DNA of 64,000 nt from Strix aluco (taxonomy: Eukaryota > Chordata > Aves > Strigiformes > Strigidae). Below, one piece after another: positions 13,266 through 24,741 of the stretch. The position numbers and the translations under genes were made by a program. Each line of letters starts with the position of its first letter. The first letter of the stretch is position 1. The stretch is from assembly GCF_031877795.1 (NCBI RefSeq), contig NC_133931.1, forward strand, positions 131,106,621-131,170,620, read 5' to 3'. The notes beneath the pieces are model-generated. The model searched no databases. It was not told the origin of the DNA and saw only the letters and a program-made list of their open reading frames with translations.

Positions 13266-13270
13266 AGGGT
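13266..13270. repeat. Right target-site duplication AGGGT of solo LTR
   Basis: This is an exact copy of the 5 bases at 12,423-12,427 and defines the right boundary of the LTR. Confidence 0.8.
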
Positions 13271-15715
13271 TTAACACAGGAACTTTTAGTTCTTCCCAGT
13301 AATGTTGTTTAGAATAATATTTGCATATTATTTTGATGTTTTTCTGGATGTGTGCTCTGGCACTCAGGTGCTCAGCTTGGGAGGGTGTGTGGAGTGTCCA
13401 GCAAAGTCAGCAAGTGCCAGCTGCAGTGCCTGGGACTGTGCCATGCTGGGCGGCTGGATTACCCCAAGGATTTGGATGGGAGAGAGCGGTGTGTCCTCCC
13501 CTCCCTGGCTGTGTAGCCTCTGACATGTGACATGATGCCTGATCCCCACTGCTACTCCGTCATTGCACCTTCTTTTAGCAAGGGCAGCAGAACCGCTACC
13601 CCTCCCTGCTCCCCTGTGTTTCTGCAGGTTTGTGCTGCTCTCCACCACATCTGGATTTCCTAAATCGCAGCAACCCATTTACCCTGCCTGCTGAAACAAA
13701 GTCTTTAGTCAACGGCCCCTCACTCATATGGCAGGTGGATTAAACCCTAATGCTGGATGGATGGGGGCACGGCAGGCAGTGTGCCTTGCCTCACTCAGCA
13801 CCAGCCGAGGAGAGATGTGCTCACACATTTCATCTGCCAGTGTGCTGGGAGGTTCCTACCCTGTAATCAGAAACATGGGAGAAACTCCTTGTCCTGCCAG
13901 CTTTCCCCGAAATCAAATTCTGCTTCCTCCAGTGGTGTGGGAGGAAGTACAAACCAGTGACCTTGGCTCACCAAGGACCTTCTAGAGATCTGAGGTTTAT
14001 CAGCAAAGCCCCTATCCATGAAGCCATTTATCATTGTCAGCTTCTTTCTGTGCTGCTGGAGGAGTGGTTGCGCCCTGCCCTGCCCAAGCCAGTTCAGCCT
14101 GGGTGGATGGAAATGGACAGATGTGGCAGGGGAGCTGTGCAGGGGAGGTGTAGGAGCTCAGCTGATCCAAGTGGTGGTGGTGGTGGGGAAGAACTGAGGG
14201 AGAAAGGGGAGAACTGGCATTTGAAGTGATACTGTAGATTTTCACATGGTGAAAACTGATTGCCTCAATAAACCTGGGAGAGTGGTCATGCACATCCAGA
14301 GGTGAAGTCCAACAGCAAACTAGAAAAAGAAAAAAACAAATCCAATGTAAAACAAAAAGATTAAACATTATTTATTTAACAATGAGAATCAGCATTTTGA
14401 GGGCTGTGAACTGTGACTTGTGATAGTTGAAGCTGACAATGTTATTTTGAACACAAGACTCTCCATATGGTCCAGTCAACATTTCTGTGTGCTCTTCCCC
14501 CCAGGCACGCCAAAGGCCTGTCTCTGGCATGAAGGACTCAAAAGCCACCAGCATGGGCTGCAGCCCCTCCACGGAGAGCAGCTTCCCAGTGCAGTGACTG
14601 CAAGTTCAGGGCAAACCCAAACATTTTCTCCTGCACTTGTCCTTAGAGGCATCTGAGGACTCTTGAGGGGGACCTTAACAACGGGCAAACAAATAGGCGA
14701 ATCCCATCCCAGGTAGCCACATGGCATTAGCAAGCTTCAGATGGAGGCGTCTGAGCCACCCTGACATGGCTGTGGGGAGCTGCACGCTGGAGGCCTCCGT
14801 AACCCAACTCTCCTACTTTTCTTTCCAGCTGGTTGAAACTCCACCGGTACCTGGCACACAGTGCTACAGCTGTCCCGGTCCCCTCTTGCAAGGCACTTCA
14901 CACAGCACACAGCACCTCTGTGCTTCAGGGATGTACCCAAGCTACGCACTTGGTGTCCCCTTAATGTTCTTGTCCCTTTTCCATCCTCTCAAGAGCTTTG
15001 ACAGAGGGTGCATCCTGCCTGGAGAAGACCAAGAAGGAAGACTCCTTTTTCAGCTGACTGGGACACACTATCGGCTGTCACCCAGCCGTGCTGTGACTGT
15101 GGGAGGATTTGCTATTAAATGGCACCGAGTCCTGCCCAATCGCTGGCACCCACTCAAGCACAGGGAGAGCTGTTCTTTCCAATGCGAGGCAGGGAGAGGG
15201 GCAGAGAGGCAACCCTGGCTCCCGTTTATTTTCAGGAGACCTGGCTGCACTGGTGAGATGGCGGGTAAGTGACAGCGGGCAGGCAGGATCAAACTGCAGG
15301 CGGTGCCTGGAACAGACTTGAATGTGAGCTTGAACTTTGATGCTGCTCCTTCCAGAAGCCTTGAAAGGGAGGGAGAGCAGTGGTGTGACCAGCTGTTCTT
15401 GCTGACTCAACATAAACATGTTTTTAAGCTCCCAGTGCAGGCAGCGGGGAACACGCTGTCCCCGTGGGTTCCCTGCCTCTCACTGGAGAAGCTGCCAGAA
15501 CAATGCAAAGAGGCACTGCTGCTTCCCACAGCCCCCAGCTCTGACCAGAGGAGGCCGTGCTGTATACTTAGCTAGTGCTTGTCCTTGAAAAGATAATTAA
15601 AAAAAAAAAGGATGGAAAGCTGTAAGCAGAACAAAAGAGCCAACAGCTAGCAACTGAACAGCAGCCACACGTTTCCTGAAGGGTATTTTTAAGGTTTATA
15701 ATAGTTCACTCTTTA
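13271..15715. other. Intergenic, moderately GC-rich
   Basis: No gene recognised. Several open frames occur because of base composition, the longest at 14,721-15,272 plus, but none shows a family motif or splice context. Confidence 0.45.
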
Positions 15716-15721
15716 TTTACA

Positions 15722-15958
15722 GTGCTGTTTTGTGTCCTTTTATCTAGCACTAGCTGCCAGTCTGCCCTCTGCTTCTTAAATCAAGCTATTCACATCCAAG
15801 TGTCTGAAGCTCCACTGACTATGGGAGGCAAGCTTCGCTTTTTTAGGCTCCAGGCCCCAAACAGCTGGAATAATCTTCCAGCCGTATTGAAGCAGCCCCT
15901 CACATTGTTGAGGGTTTGGACACTTAATCCTTTTTTAAAAAAAGCCTTAGCTGTGTGA
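15722..15958 (+). mobile_element. LINE ORF2 C-terminal remnant (L2/CR1/Rex-like)
   Basis: The plus frame reads FFRLQAPNSWNNLPAVLKQP and then FLKKALAV. This resembles the region seen just before the end of many non-LTR retrotransposon ORF2 proteins, where a FxxxAPxxWNxLP motif is followed by a basic FKxxLK tail. Only this C-terminal fragment is visible and the reverse-transcriptase core is absent, so it is probably an old 5'-truncated copy. The family is uncertain. Confidence 0.5.
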
Positions 15959-16259
15959 AATGAGCACAAGCCGTGGCTGGTCACTGTTGTGTGCCGTTAA
16001 AGAGTCCTGTCCTTCTGTCTTCAGACTCAGGCAAAGCATCTTTATCCCAGCCTCGGTGACCAGGGACACAAGGACAAACTGCCCACTTTGCCAAACAGGG
16101 ACATACTTACACCTCAGAGACAACAGCATGACTGCACCCAGATTTCCGCAGTGTCAGTCTGGGCTTTTGGTCTCAGCTGGTTTGAACAGAAAGGCTGAGC
16201 TGACTTTCCTTTGGTCTGGGGTGTTTGGAGCTCAAGGTTTTCCAGTATAAGGATTTCAC

Positions 16260-19200
16260 TGCATTAGATAAGCAGGAGGGGGCTGAAGCACAAGCTGTCA
16301 GCTAGGTCAGTACCTTTAATTTGGCCATATGTGCATACACATGTTTCTGTACAAAGTCTCTTGAATGTCTAAATGTATGTCACATACTCCTCTTCCTTCC
16401 CTAGGTGTGTTGCTTGATTGTAAATTCCTCCAGCACAACACATGCTGTCTTGCAGACAGCATGGCAGGTAACACATTGAGGCTGGCCTCTTGTCTGGCCT
16501 TGGAGTCTGGATGATTTGAAAATGAGTTTGCTTGTTGTCTTCTAGAGACCTTCAGGAGTGTATGTGTCTCCTCTACTCATCAGCAGCTCAAACCATTTTG
16601 TCCACAATTCACTCGTGTCCACGGGAAGCTTGTCACAGATTTCAGTGGGCATGGTGCAAGGTCTAAAGATGAATTATTACTACTCTAATATTTATCATTT
16701 ACATCGGTTAATATGTTGATCCCACATTTTATTATACTTCTTTTAAACTTGAAAAAGAAAATAAAGGGCTAGCATACATTAGAGGCACGTTACAGAAAAA
16801 AACAGTGAATTACATCAGCAGAAGGTCTCAGACATGCTTATAGGTAACCTATTGATCCATCAGCTATATTCTGTATTCCATATCCATGCTCTATAAAAAT
16901 GAAAACAATTGAATAACTGCTTCTGAATCTATTAGTTTAAAAAAACTTTTATAAGTGAAGGCTTAACGCAATGTACACCAATATACTACCATTCTGCTGG
17001 AAATGTTTACATTAAAAAACCCAACAAACCTTCCAGTATTAATATACTTCAAAGAAATAGTGAAGAGCATTTATTTCAGCCTTTCATTGTCAACAGCTTT
17101 GCTGGAATCATCTTTCTGTTCTTATGAAATGAAACAGCCCCCCTCTGAAAGAGCATGCTGTCGAGGATAGACCTTCTCCCCCAAAACTCTCATTTCCTAT
17201 AGTGGTGGGTATGTTCATGCCTGGGAAGAAACGGAAGGATCTGCAGTTGTTCTTTGTTCTGTTCAGCTGCAATAGTGCAGATTTAAAGTCAAGACACATC
17301 CTCTCCCTTAACATCAATACTTGTAGGTGGAGAATATCATCCTGCTGCAGAGAAAAGGAGAAGGCAAGGACAACTCTTTGGAGAAGGATGAAAACGTCTC
17401 TTTCAGTCAGCCCTGAACTCTAATGTCTGTAATATAATTTCCAAGCTCAGCCTACATAAATTTATGGCACTCCAGTGAATAGTTCTGCCATTTTTCCAGC
17501 TGTCCTGACATGGATGTTGTCATTCAAAAGACAGAAGCCTGGGAATATGCAGAAGGTGCTATGATTTAGGGTTTTTTCCTCAAGTGAACTGATCATTCAT
17601 TGGCCTTGAAAAATCGTCAAAAGCTTTTGAAAATGTGACATGCCTCCGAAGGACTGTTCCCATCCTTCAGCTACAGAAGATATGCTCAGAGCATGCACAG
17701 CCTGGCACCAGCAGCAGGAATAGGAGGAACAGAGGAACAGGAGCGCAAGGCTACAGAGGCAAAGCACATGAAGGGATTTGGACCAGCAGAAGGCTTCTGG
17801 GCATCTTGACAAATTACATGAATAATGAAAGCTTAAGAGTGTCCCTGGTCAGAGCTTGAAAATGAAGATTTCTTCATCATGATTTATATAAAACCTGAGG
17901 AAAAAATTATTAGAAGCAAGGGAAAGTTGTCCAGTGAGCTCAGAGGGTTTTGTAACAGGCCCTAACTAAGCACAAACAAGTGCTTCTGTGTCAACACAAA
18001 TGAAGTTTTATGCCTGAGCAAACAGCTTCCTATGGTCTGTGAAGCAATGACACACATACTTGTTAATACCCAGAGGGGTATAAACGATCTGATCCACCGC
18101 TGCACGAAGGTTGAACTCCTCAGTAATACCCTTTGTAAGCAGGGGAGTGACTCTGGGTCACCAATACCCTTTGCAATGCACATTACTAATTGTGCTGCAT
18201 GCCACAGTGATTGGACGAAAGGACAAGTATCCCTGCCAGGTATTCCACCCTATTTCCCAGTTAATTTGTTAAAAATCAACCAGGAGTGTTGTGGACAGTA
18301 AAGCTGCTAGGAAGAGAAAACCACTCTAAAGAATAAACACTGAGAAAAGAGCTTTCAGTGCATCTGATTTCTTGATATGCCTCATGGTATTTAACAATCA
18401 ACATCAGTTATAGTTAGCTCCTAATTTTCTGTAAAAGGTCTGCCCCGGTAATTGGTATTTGGGTGTCCCAGACAGAGTAAGCATGGCTCACAGCTCGCAG
18501 GCAGCACTGCTGCCCTGTGGGGTGCAGAGCCCCGAGTGATGAGCCTCATGCTGTCTCCTGCAGTTGTGTGGCACCATGGCCAGCCCCAAACCCAGACAGG
18601 CCTGCAATGCCAGTAGTGACGAGCTGCGCAAAGGCAGCTTCAGGCTGACACAGGTTGTGCCAGCAGCCAGCAGGGTTCCTCTGCAATGATCCCACTGGCA
18701 TTTGCTGCAGGATAAATGTTGTCTGGGATTTTCCATTATCTATCCACCCTGGCCAGCAATGACACAGCAGTGACGTTGTTTTGAGTTCTGTATTTCCAGC
18801 CTCCTACAGCCACACAGAATTAGTGAGGGGACTTGAGTCAGCTACCTAAACATAAACGTTCACTGATACTTGAGAAAACCAAAAGCATCCATACAAGGTA
18901 TTTGCATGGGACTGGCAGACATGACAAAGGACCTGTGGAAGATCTCTGGACTTTTGGAGTGACAGATGAGAGACAGGCAGAGTTCCTCATATAGCCTTGC
19001 TATATTTAGGTAACTGATCAGCTGGGAGCCAGCTCACAGATGAAGCCATCTAAACGCAGATGCCCATCTAAACATGTGCCCCAGGTGTCTAGGGTCTCAT
19101 TAAAGCCTGTTGAACTCTGTCACTGAAGACAGAAGAGCTATTCAGCTGCCCAGAAATAGGTGTCTGCTTCAGGAGGAGCTGATAGCTATCTGGGGTCCTC

Positions 19201-22200
19201 TGGATATAGCAACCCTGATTATGAGAGGGGGAGCTTAGATATCCAGCTCTCATCTCAGCACATACATACAGACACATATGTAGTGTCATGATAAGGTGTC
19301 ATGCTTGGTGTGCTGAATCCCATGACAACATTCTTGGTTTTCAGGCCCAGTAGCCTAATGTGACACAGTACAGAAAGCCCAACCTCTAAACAACAATGAA
19401 AACAATTACCTTTTTTTTTTACTTGATTTTCTTATTTGAGCCTTTCAGACAGGGCATATCTGGATGCATCATATTAATGTAACTTAAAGTATGGCCATCC
19501 TAAACTAGAAACTCTCTACTGCCTTCCAGGAGGATGCTCTACAACCCCAAATGGTGGGAATGGTGGTCACTCCTCTTGCTGTGTTTCCTGCATCACAGGT
19601 CTGTCCCCATTTTCAACTAGACACGACTCCAGAAAGGCAGCAGGAGGCTTGTTCCTCAAGGCTGTCTGCCTCACACAGCAGGAAATTGGGTAGAACCTTT
19701 CTTTTCTTGCCTCTTCCTGCTGGAAACTGCAAAGCAAGGGAGTAACACAGGAAAATCTGTGCTAATTCTACATGGGCCAATTCGTTGCACTCTATTTTGG
19801 TTTTCTTTCATAGCTGCAGAAGGAATACTGAGGAGAGTTGTTGAGGAGCAGCTCCTGATACCACATACATATTTTTCTACTTTTATAAAAACATTACATT
19901 ATTAAGAGGCCTCAGAATATTCTGAAGACCCAGGACTGTGTTCCAGACTCTTGCTGTGGCATCCAACATTCAAGATTGCAGGGAAGAATTCAGGCTGCCT
20001 CTGGGGATTTTCTGCCCTTTCCTCCCTATGAGGTGAGTAGAGAGAAGCAGGACTGACAGACTGCCTACCGGGATGTCCTGCTCTCCGTTTGCTGACTGCA
20101 AGGAGGAGCAGCATCTGGCCACATACTGAGTCAGTTGTTCTGTCCTGAATGTGCATGCCAGCACAGACGTGCAAAGCCACCTTAGGGCCTGTAATACAGA
20201 ATTGGGATATAGGCATCTAAAATTATGTTGTCAACTTTGGGGAATGCAAACCCAAAGATGTTAAACCAGAAGTGTGTACCTTCCTTTTCACTGTCCCCAC
20301 ACCCCCAAATTAGCTGAGCTGAGGGATCATAAACTGCCACATTCTACCTTCTGTTTGCTAAAACTGCTCAAGAATTTAAGGGCAGATAATTCTTGGGCAT
20401 TATAACCTGATCCTCCCAAGTCATCATCACTGCCATAAGGGGGAAAAAATATATCTATTTTTCCAGTCCAGCAATGTTTCTTATCAAAGGTAGTAAAGCT
20501 GGTTTTGTAATAATGCGCTGGGAAGGACATTATTGCACACTAAGGGCAAAGTCTGGTGGATTTGAAAGTGTGGTTAAGCGATAGGAAAAAGATGATAGTG
20601 AACAACTGCTTATCAAGGCTCCAGGGAGATTAATCTGGACATGTGCCCAAGGCACCAGAAAGAAAATCAGTGTCCATGTTTTAGCTAATGGTCTGAAAGA
20701 GAAAACATAGGGTGCTTTGGCGTGGTTTCTGTTGACACAAGTAACCTGACTTTGTAAGGTCCCGATCAGGGGGCAAAGGGGGGAAAGTGCAACATTTGCT
20801 TATCTCCTGCGAAACCAGAGTGCCTTTTAGCCATGAGTAAACTTGCTGATTTCATTGAACCTCTGACACGCTAGAAGCAAGCCAGTCCTGTACCTCCAGT
20901 GCTTTGCTGAATCAGGAGTTGGGTGCGTGGCCTCTGTTACTCACTGGGTTTGGGCAGGGGAAAGAAAAAAAAAAACAACGTTTCAACTTCTGGCACCTTC
21001 TGGACTGCAGGAGCTTGGCTGGAACTGATGGCCTGCAAGCAGCATGCTGTGGAGAGATGGGGCATTGCCCGCTGAGGCCACGTGCTCAACACGGGCTGCA
21101 CAGCAAGTCGGGCACATCCCTGCCATGCCTGGCTCCCACGTGCAGCGTGTATGTCCCCTGAGGCTGCTGTGGGTGAGGTACAGAACGCATGTTTCTGCTT
21201 GGAAAAACCTGAGTGGAAATGTGCTAGTCCTGTCTCTAGGGGCTGCAAGACAATAAAGGTGGATAGGGAAAAGAAAACACAACATGTGTTTTTGTTGTTG
21301 GCTTTCTTTTGTTTTCTGTAGTAGTATTAAAGTCTCTGGTGTACTTTAGTTCTGGGTTTTTTCTGCCAACACACCTGACATACTGATATATTGCATAGTA
21401 CATTTCTGTATTTGCAAGATTCTTAGATTTTGCACCATCTGATCCACCTTCCTGGCATTACAGGTAAAAAAACATTGTTAGGAAGGGGAAACTTGGCACA
21501 CAAGGCTGTCACTTGTACATTTACTGCCAGACACCCAGAGTCTGGCTGGTTTTCACCTCTCCTCTTTCAGGTAAAGTACCTATGTACATTTTTACAGTTA
21601 CTCTATCTTCTTAAAATTAAGGGAGATGCAGGACATTCCCAGGCAAACACAAGTTTGCTACAGCACCAGTTGTACAGGACTGTTTTATCACGGCACAGTC
21701 TGTTCTGTCTGGTAACTACCATTCTCTTACAAAACAGCTATTAAAAGCCAGTTGTCCCATTGCTTCAGAGCTGGAAGAAAGGCTTTTGTTTAATCTGTGG
21801 AAAAAAATTGTTAAACATAGACTCAGTTATGGATTTTTTCTTATATAAAACTAAAACTAGTGATGAATGTTCATATTTACAGCTGAACAAAGAAAAAAAA
21901 GAGGTATTTTAGAGAATCTGCACTGATTCTCTAGTAGAAGGTGCACCAATGAATGATTCTCAATTCTCATCTCTGAAGATGAATGCTATCCTAATTAGAA
22001 AGAGTAAGGTGATGTGTGAGGTGATGCACTGATTTTAAGCACTATGTAAACTCTCAGCAGATGCAACATTAAGAGTAAGCAGACCTTTGTTTCAGTGTTT
22101 CTCTCCCTGCTACATCTCTTTGACACAGTATAAGAGTTGCTTTGCTCAACTCCATTTGGTAAGATTTAAAGGAGGCCGTTGCTTGCACCAGACATCTTAA

Positions 22201-22215
22201 AAGAAAATTAAGATA
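16260..22215. other. Intergenic between LINE remnant and PDK4 3' end
   Basis: I recognise no gene or intact element. A short T-run is at 19,411-19,421. The rest is ordinary single-copy-looking DNA. Confidence 0.45.
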
Positions 22216-22219
22216 CTAG

Positions 22220-24597
22220 ACAACCATTTAGAAGATTTTATTATAAAATTATTTCAACATCTACATCCAAGTAAAAGGCTTAAAACTTTTAAAAGCTCTA
22301 CTTTCAGGAATAAAAATTCAGTAAATGCTGAAAAAAGGTACTGTATTATTTTGGTAGATAGCCCTTAAGTAATTTTTAATACTACAGAGATTCCACGTGG
22401 GTTCCTTAAGTGCTATACACACATCTGTCTACATTGTGAATGTGTTCTGCAGCTGCTGGCTGCAAACAACATTACAGACATGTTTACAGCACCCATGTGC
22501 TTCAGCTGCTCCTACCTGGAGGAGCTGCAGCTACGTTACAGATGTACAACATACCATGAGATCACATATCATATTCAAGCATTACTGGGTGCAGACAGAG
22601 AGATATAGTTTGTGTTTACTTGACCACACTGACTACCTAGGTATGTTTTTGTGACCTTGTGTTCAATACAAGAAAATCAGCAAATACTCAAGTATATTAT
22701 GGCAGTGAAGGCAGCTTTTTCACCTGTATATTCTAGACAAAGATATTTCATTTCTGTTACCCATTTCATTCACTGAGCTGAGCTCAGATATATGACCTGG
22801 TGACCTTTGATGACTGCAGCTTATTCACTGGGATAAAAACAGACTTGATGCAGTACTGGTCATTATGCTCAGTAGCTATCATCAATACTTCCAAATTTAG
22901 TTTTTTAACGAAACGAAGCATATCAGAATACTGGTTTTGACTGAGAAATCTATTCCAACAGGACTTTCAGAACACAAGGTAGTTCTAGCTTTCTCTCATT
23001 CCTATTAAAAAATATCTGATATTCACAGTAGAGTATGGAGTGGCTTTATGTCCAACAAATACCTATCTGTTTTAGAAAATTGTTATACAACTGAGCAGGA
23101 TGCTTTAAATACCGTACTTGCAACTTCTTGCAAAGGATCATATACACTTAAGATAATAGGCTAATTAGTAAAAAAATTCAAGTAATATTATACAGCCCTG
23201 ATGAACTTTGGCCAGTTTTGCACTGTCCAATAGTTTAACGTCTATTCTGTCATTAAGTTTACCTTGCTTACAGGGGGAAAAATGCACAAAGAAGATGGGA
23301 AAGGAAGAAGCTTATTGAGAATGGAATATTTTCCCAACAGCTCTTTTCCACTGGCACTGTTCCTGTGACAATTCCCCATTACTTTGCTGTTCATAAAAGT
23401 TATTCTGTAGTTTTCAGTGCTGTTCATATTGTGGAACTTCTCATCTCCAACACCACTCTTCCTGAAAACCTTTTAAACAGACCTTCAGCACTCATCACAG
23501 CTTCCAGGGTGTAGAATCCCCATGTACCTCTTTGAGCTAATGTGGTCCAATAAGAATTTGACAAAGATGATAGGCAGATTTTGGGTTAGTGTACTGAGCC
23601 ACTAATCTTCTAACAGCACAACAAAAAGGAACCACAAGACCATGTTTTAAACATGCCATTTCCCACGTCATGCTTACGTAATACAGATCACCAAAACCTT
23701 TCTGTTCAACTTGCATGTCTGACTTCAGTTCTTGGAAAATCCTAACTGACTTACTTGGTTCATGCTTTCCAGAGCACAGGGATGTAGGCTAGATGCAGTC
23801 TAACCTTACAGCTGCTATAACCAAGTAGCTTTCCATTTCTTTCCAGCAGCTTTCCAAAATATCCTGATTTCCTTCTTAGTTACCTTATGCATAGGAGCCT
23901 TACTTGGCTAGTTTTCCATGAACAGCTTAACAAAAAAACTGTAGCATTGTAACTCACAGAGCAAGGCATCACATAAGAATTATTACTGGAATATAGTTTT
24001 GGTTTTTTTTTTTTTAGGTGGGACTTTCCTACATATGGGAAACACTTTCTCCCTACCTCCCAGGCTCCCTCCCTTCCAGTCAGGCTGTATTTGAATGCTG
24101 TTTGTATCTTGCTACAAAACTGCCATGTTAAGTGGATTATTTCCAAATGTTATAAATGCAGCTTTAAAGTACAGGTGTTATCTACCTGAGAAGTTCTATA
24201 ATAAGATGAACAGCTGATAACTATTCTAGGAGAAAAATATACACCAGCATAACTGACATTTATCTGTATTCAGAATTCAAGCATTAAACAGGACTCAAAT
24301 TGCACACTTCTACCACATCAAGTCTTTGATCATAAGAAAAAAAAATAGTCTGATTTTCCTCTATACACATCTCTTCTTTAAAGAGACATAGGTGCTCCTA
24401 TTTTCTGCATCCTGAAGTCCACAGCAAGATTTCACATTCAGTGTATACAGCCTAGGCTGTAACATCCTTATCTTCTTTCTCTTCTGTCAGTCCTGAAACT
24501 GAAGAATTTGCTTGTTTGGACGTAGGTGAATACTTCCAAACATTAGTCTTTGAGAAGTCAGCTTGATCCCCTTGGGTGCCTGAATACCAACTTCTCT
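22220..24597 (-). other. PDK4: PDK4 3' UTR
   Basis: This AT-rich sequence lies between the TAA stop and the inferred cleavage site. It contains a perfect AGGTCA direct repeat with 2-bp spacing (22,793-22,806 as TGACCT-GG-TGACCT on plus) and, just beside it, the palindrome CTGAGCT-G-AGCTCAG. Confidence 0.6.
22237..22242 (-). terminator. PDK4: PDK4 poly(A) signal AATAAA
   Basis: TTTATT on the plus strand reads AATAAA on the minus strand, about 2.36 kb after the PDK4 stop. A TGTCTGGTG stretch about 50 bases further downstream is a plausible GU-rich element. It is the only canonical signal I found between 22.2 and 24.6 kb; an ATTAAA lies at 22,375-22,380. The resulting UTR length fits the long 3' UTR remembered for mammalian PDK4. 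Confidence 0.65.
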
Positions 24598-24741
24598 TTA
24601 GAGAGCTGCACTCTGCTTTGCTACGTTCTTTGGGCCTTTACTGGGGACACACCAGTCATCTGCCTCTGAGGTAGCTTGGTAATGCTTGGAAGCCGATTTG
24701 TTAAAAACTGGGAGTTTTTCTACTGATTCTGTTGATAGGGC
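24598..24741 (-). CDS. PDK4: PDK4 exon 11 (C-terminus)
   Basis: 144 nt including TAA (24,598-24,600). It encodes [17 protein letters not shown], then [18 protein letters not shown], ending QSAAL. The DW motif supports kinase dimer activity in the family. Confidence 0.96.
   Translation of the reverse strand, partial: ALSTESVEKLPVFNKSASKHYQATSEADDWCVPSKGPKNVAKQSAAL

Noticed and set aside
14721-15272. 183-codon plus frame, the longest in intergenic DNA
   Set aside because: No recognisable motif, a competing minus frame over the same bases, and no splice partners. GC-rich background makes such length plausible by chance.
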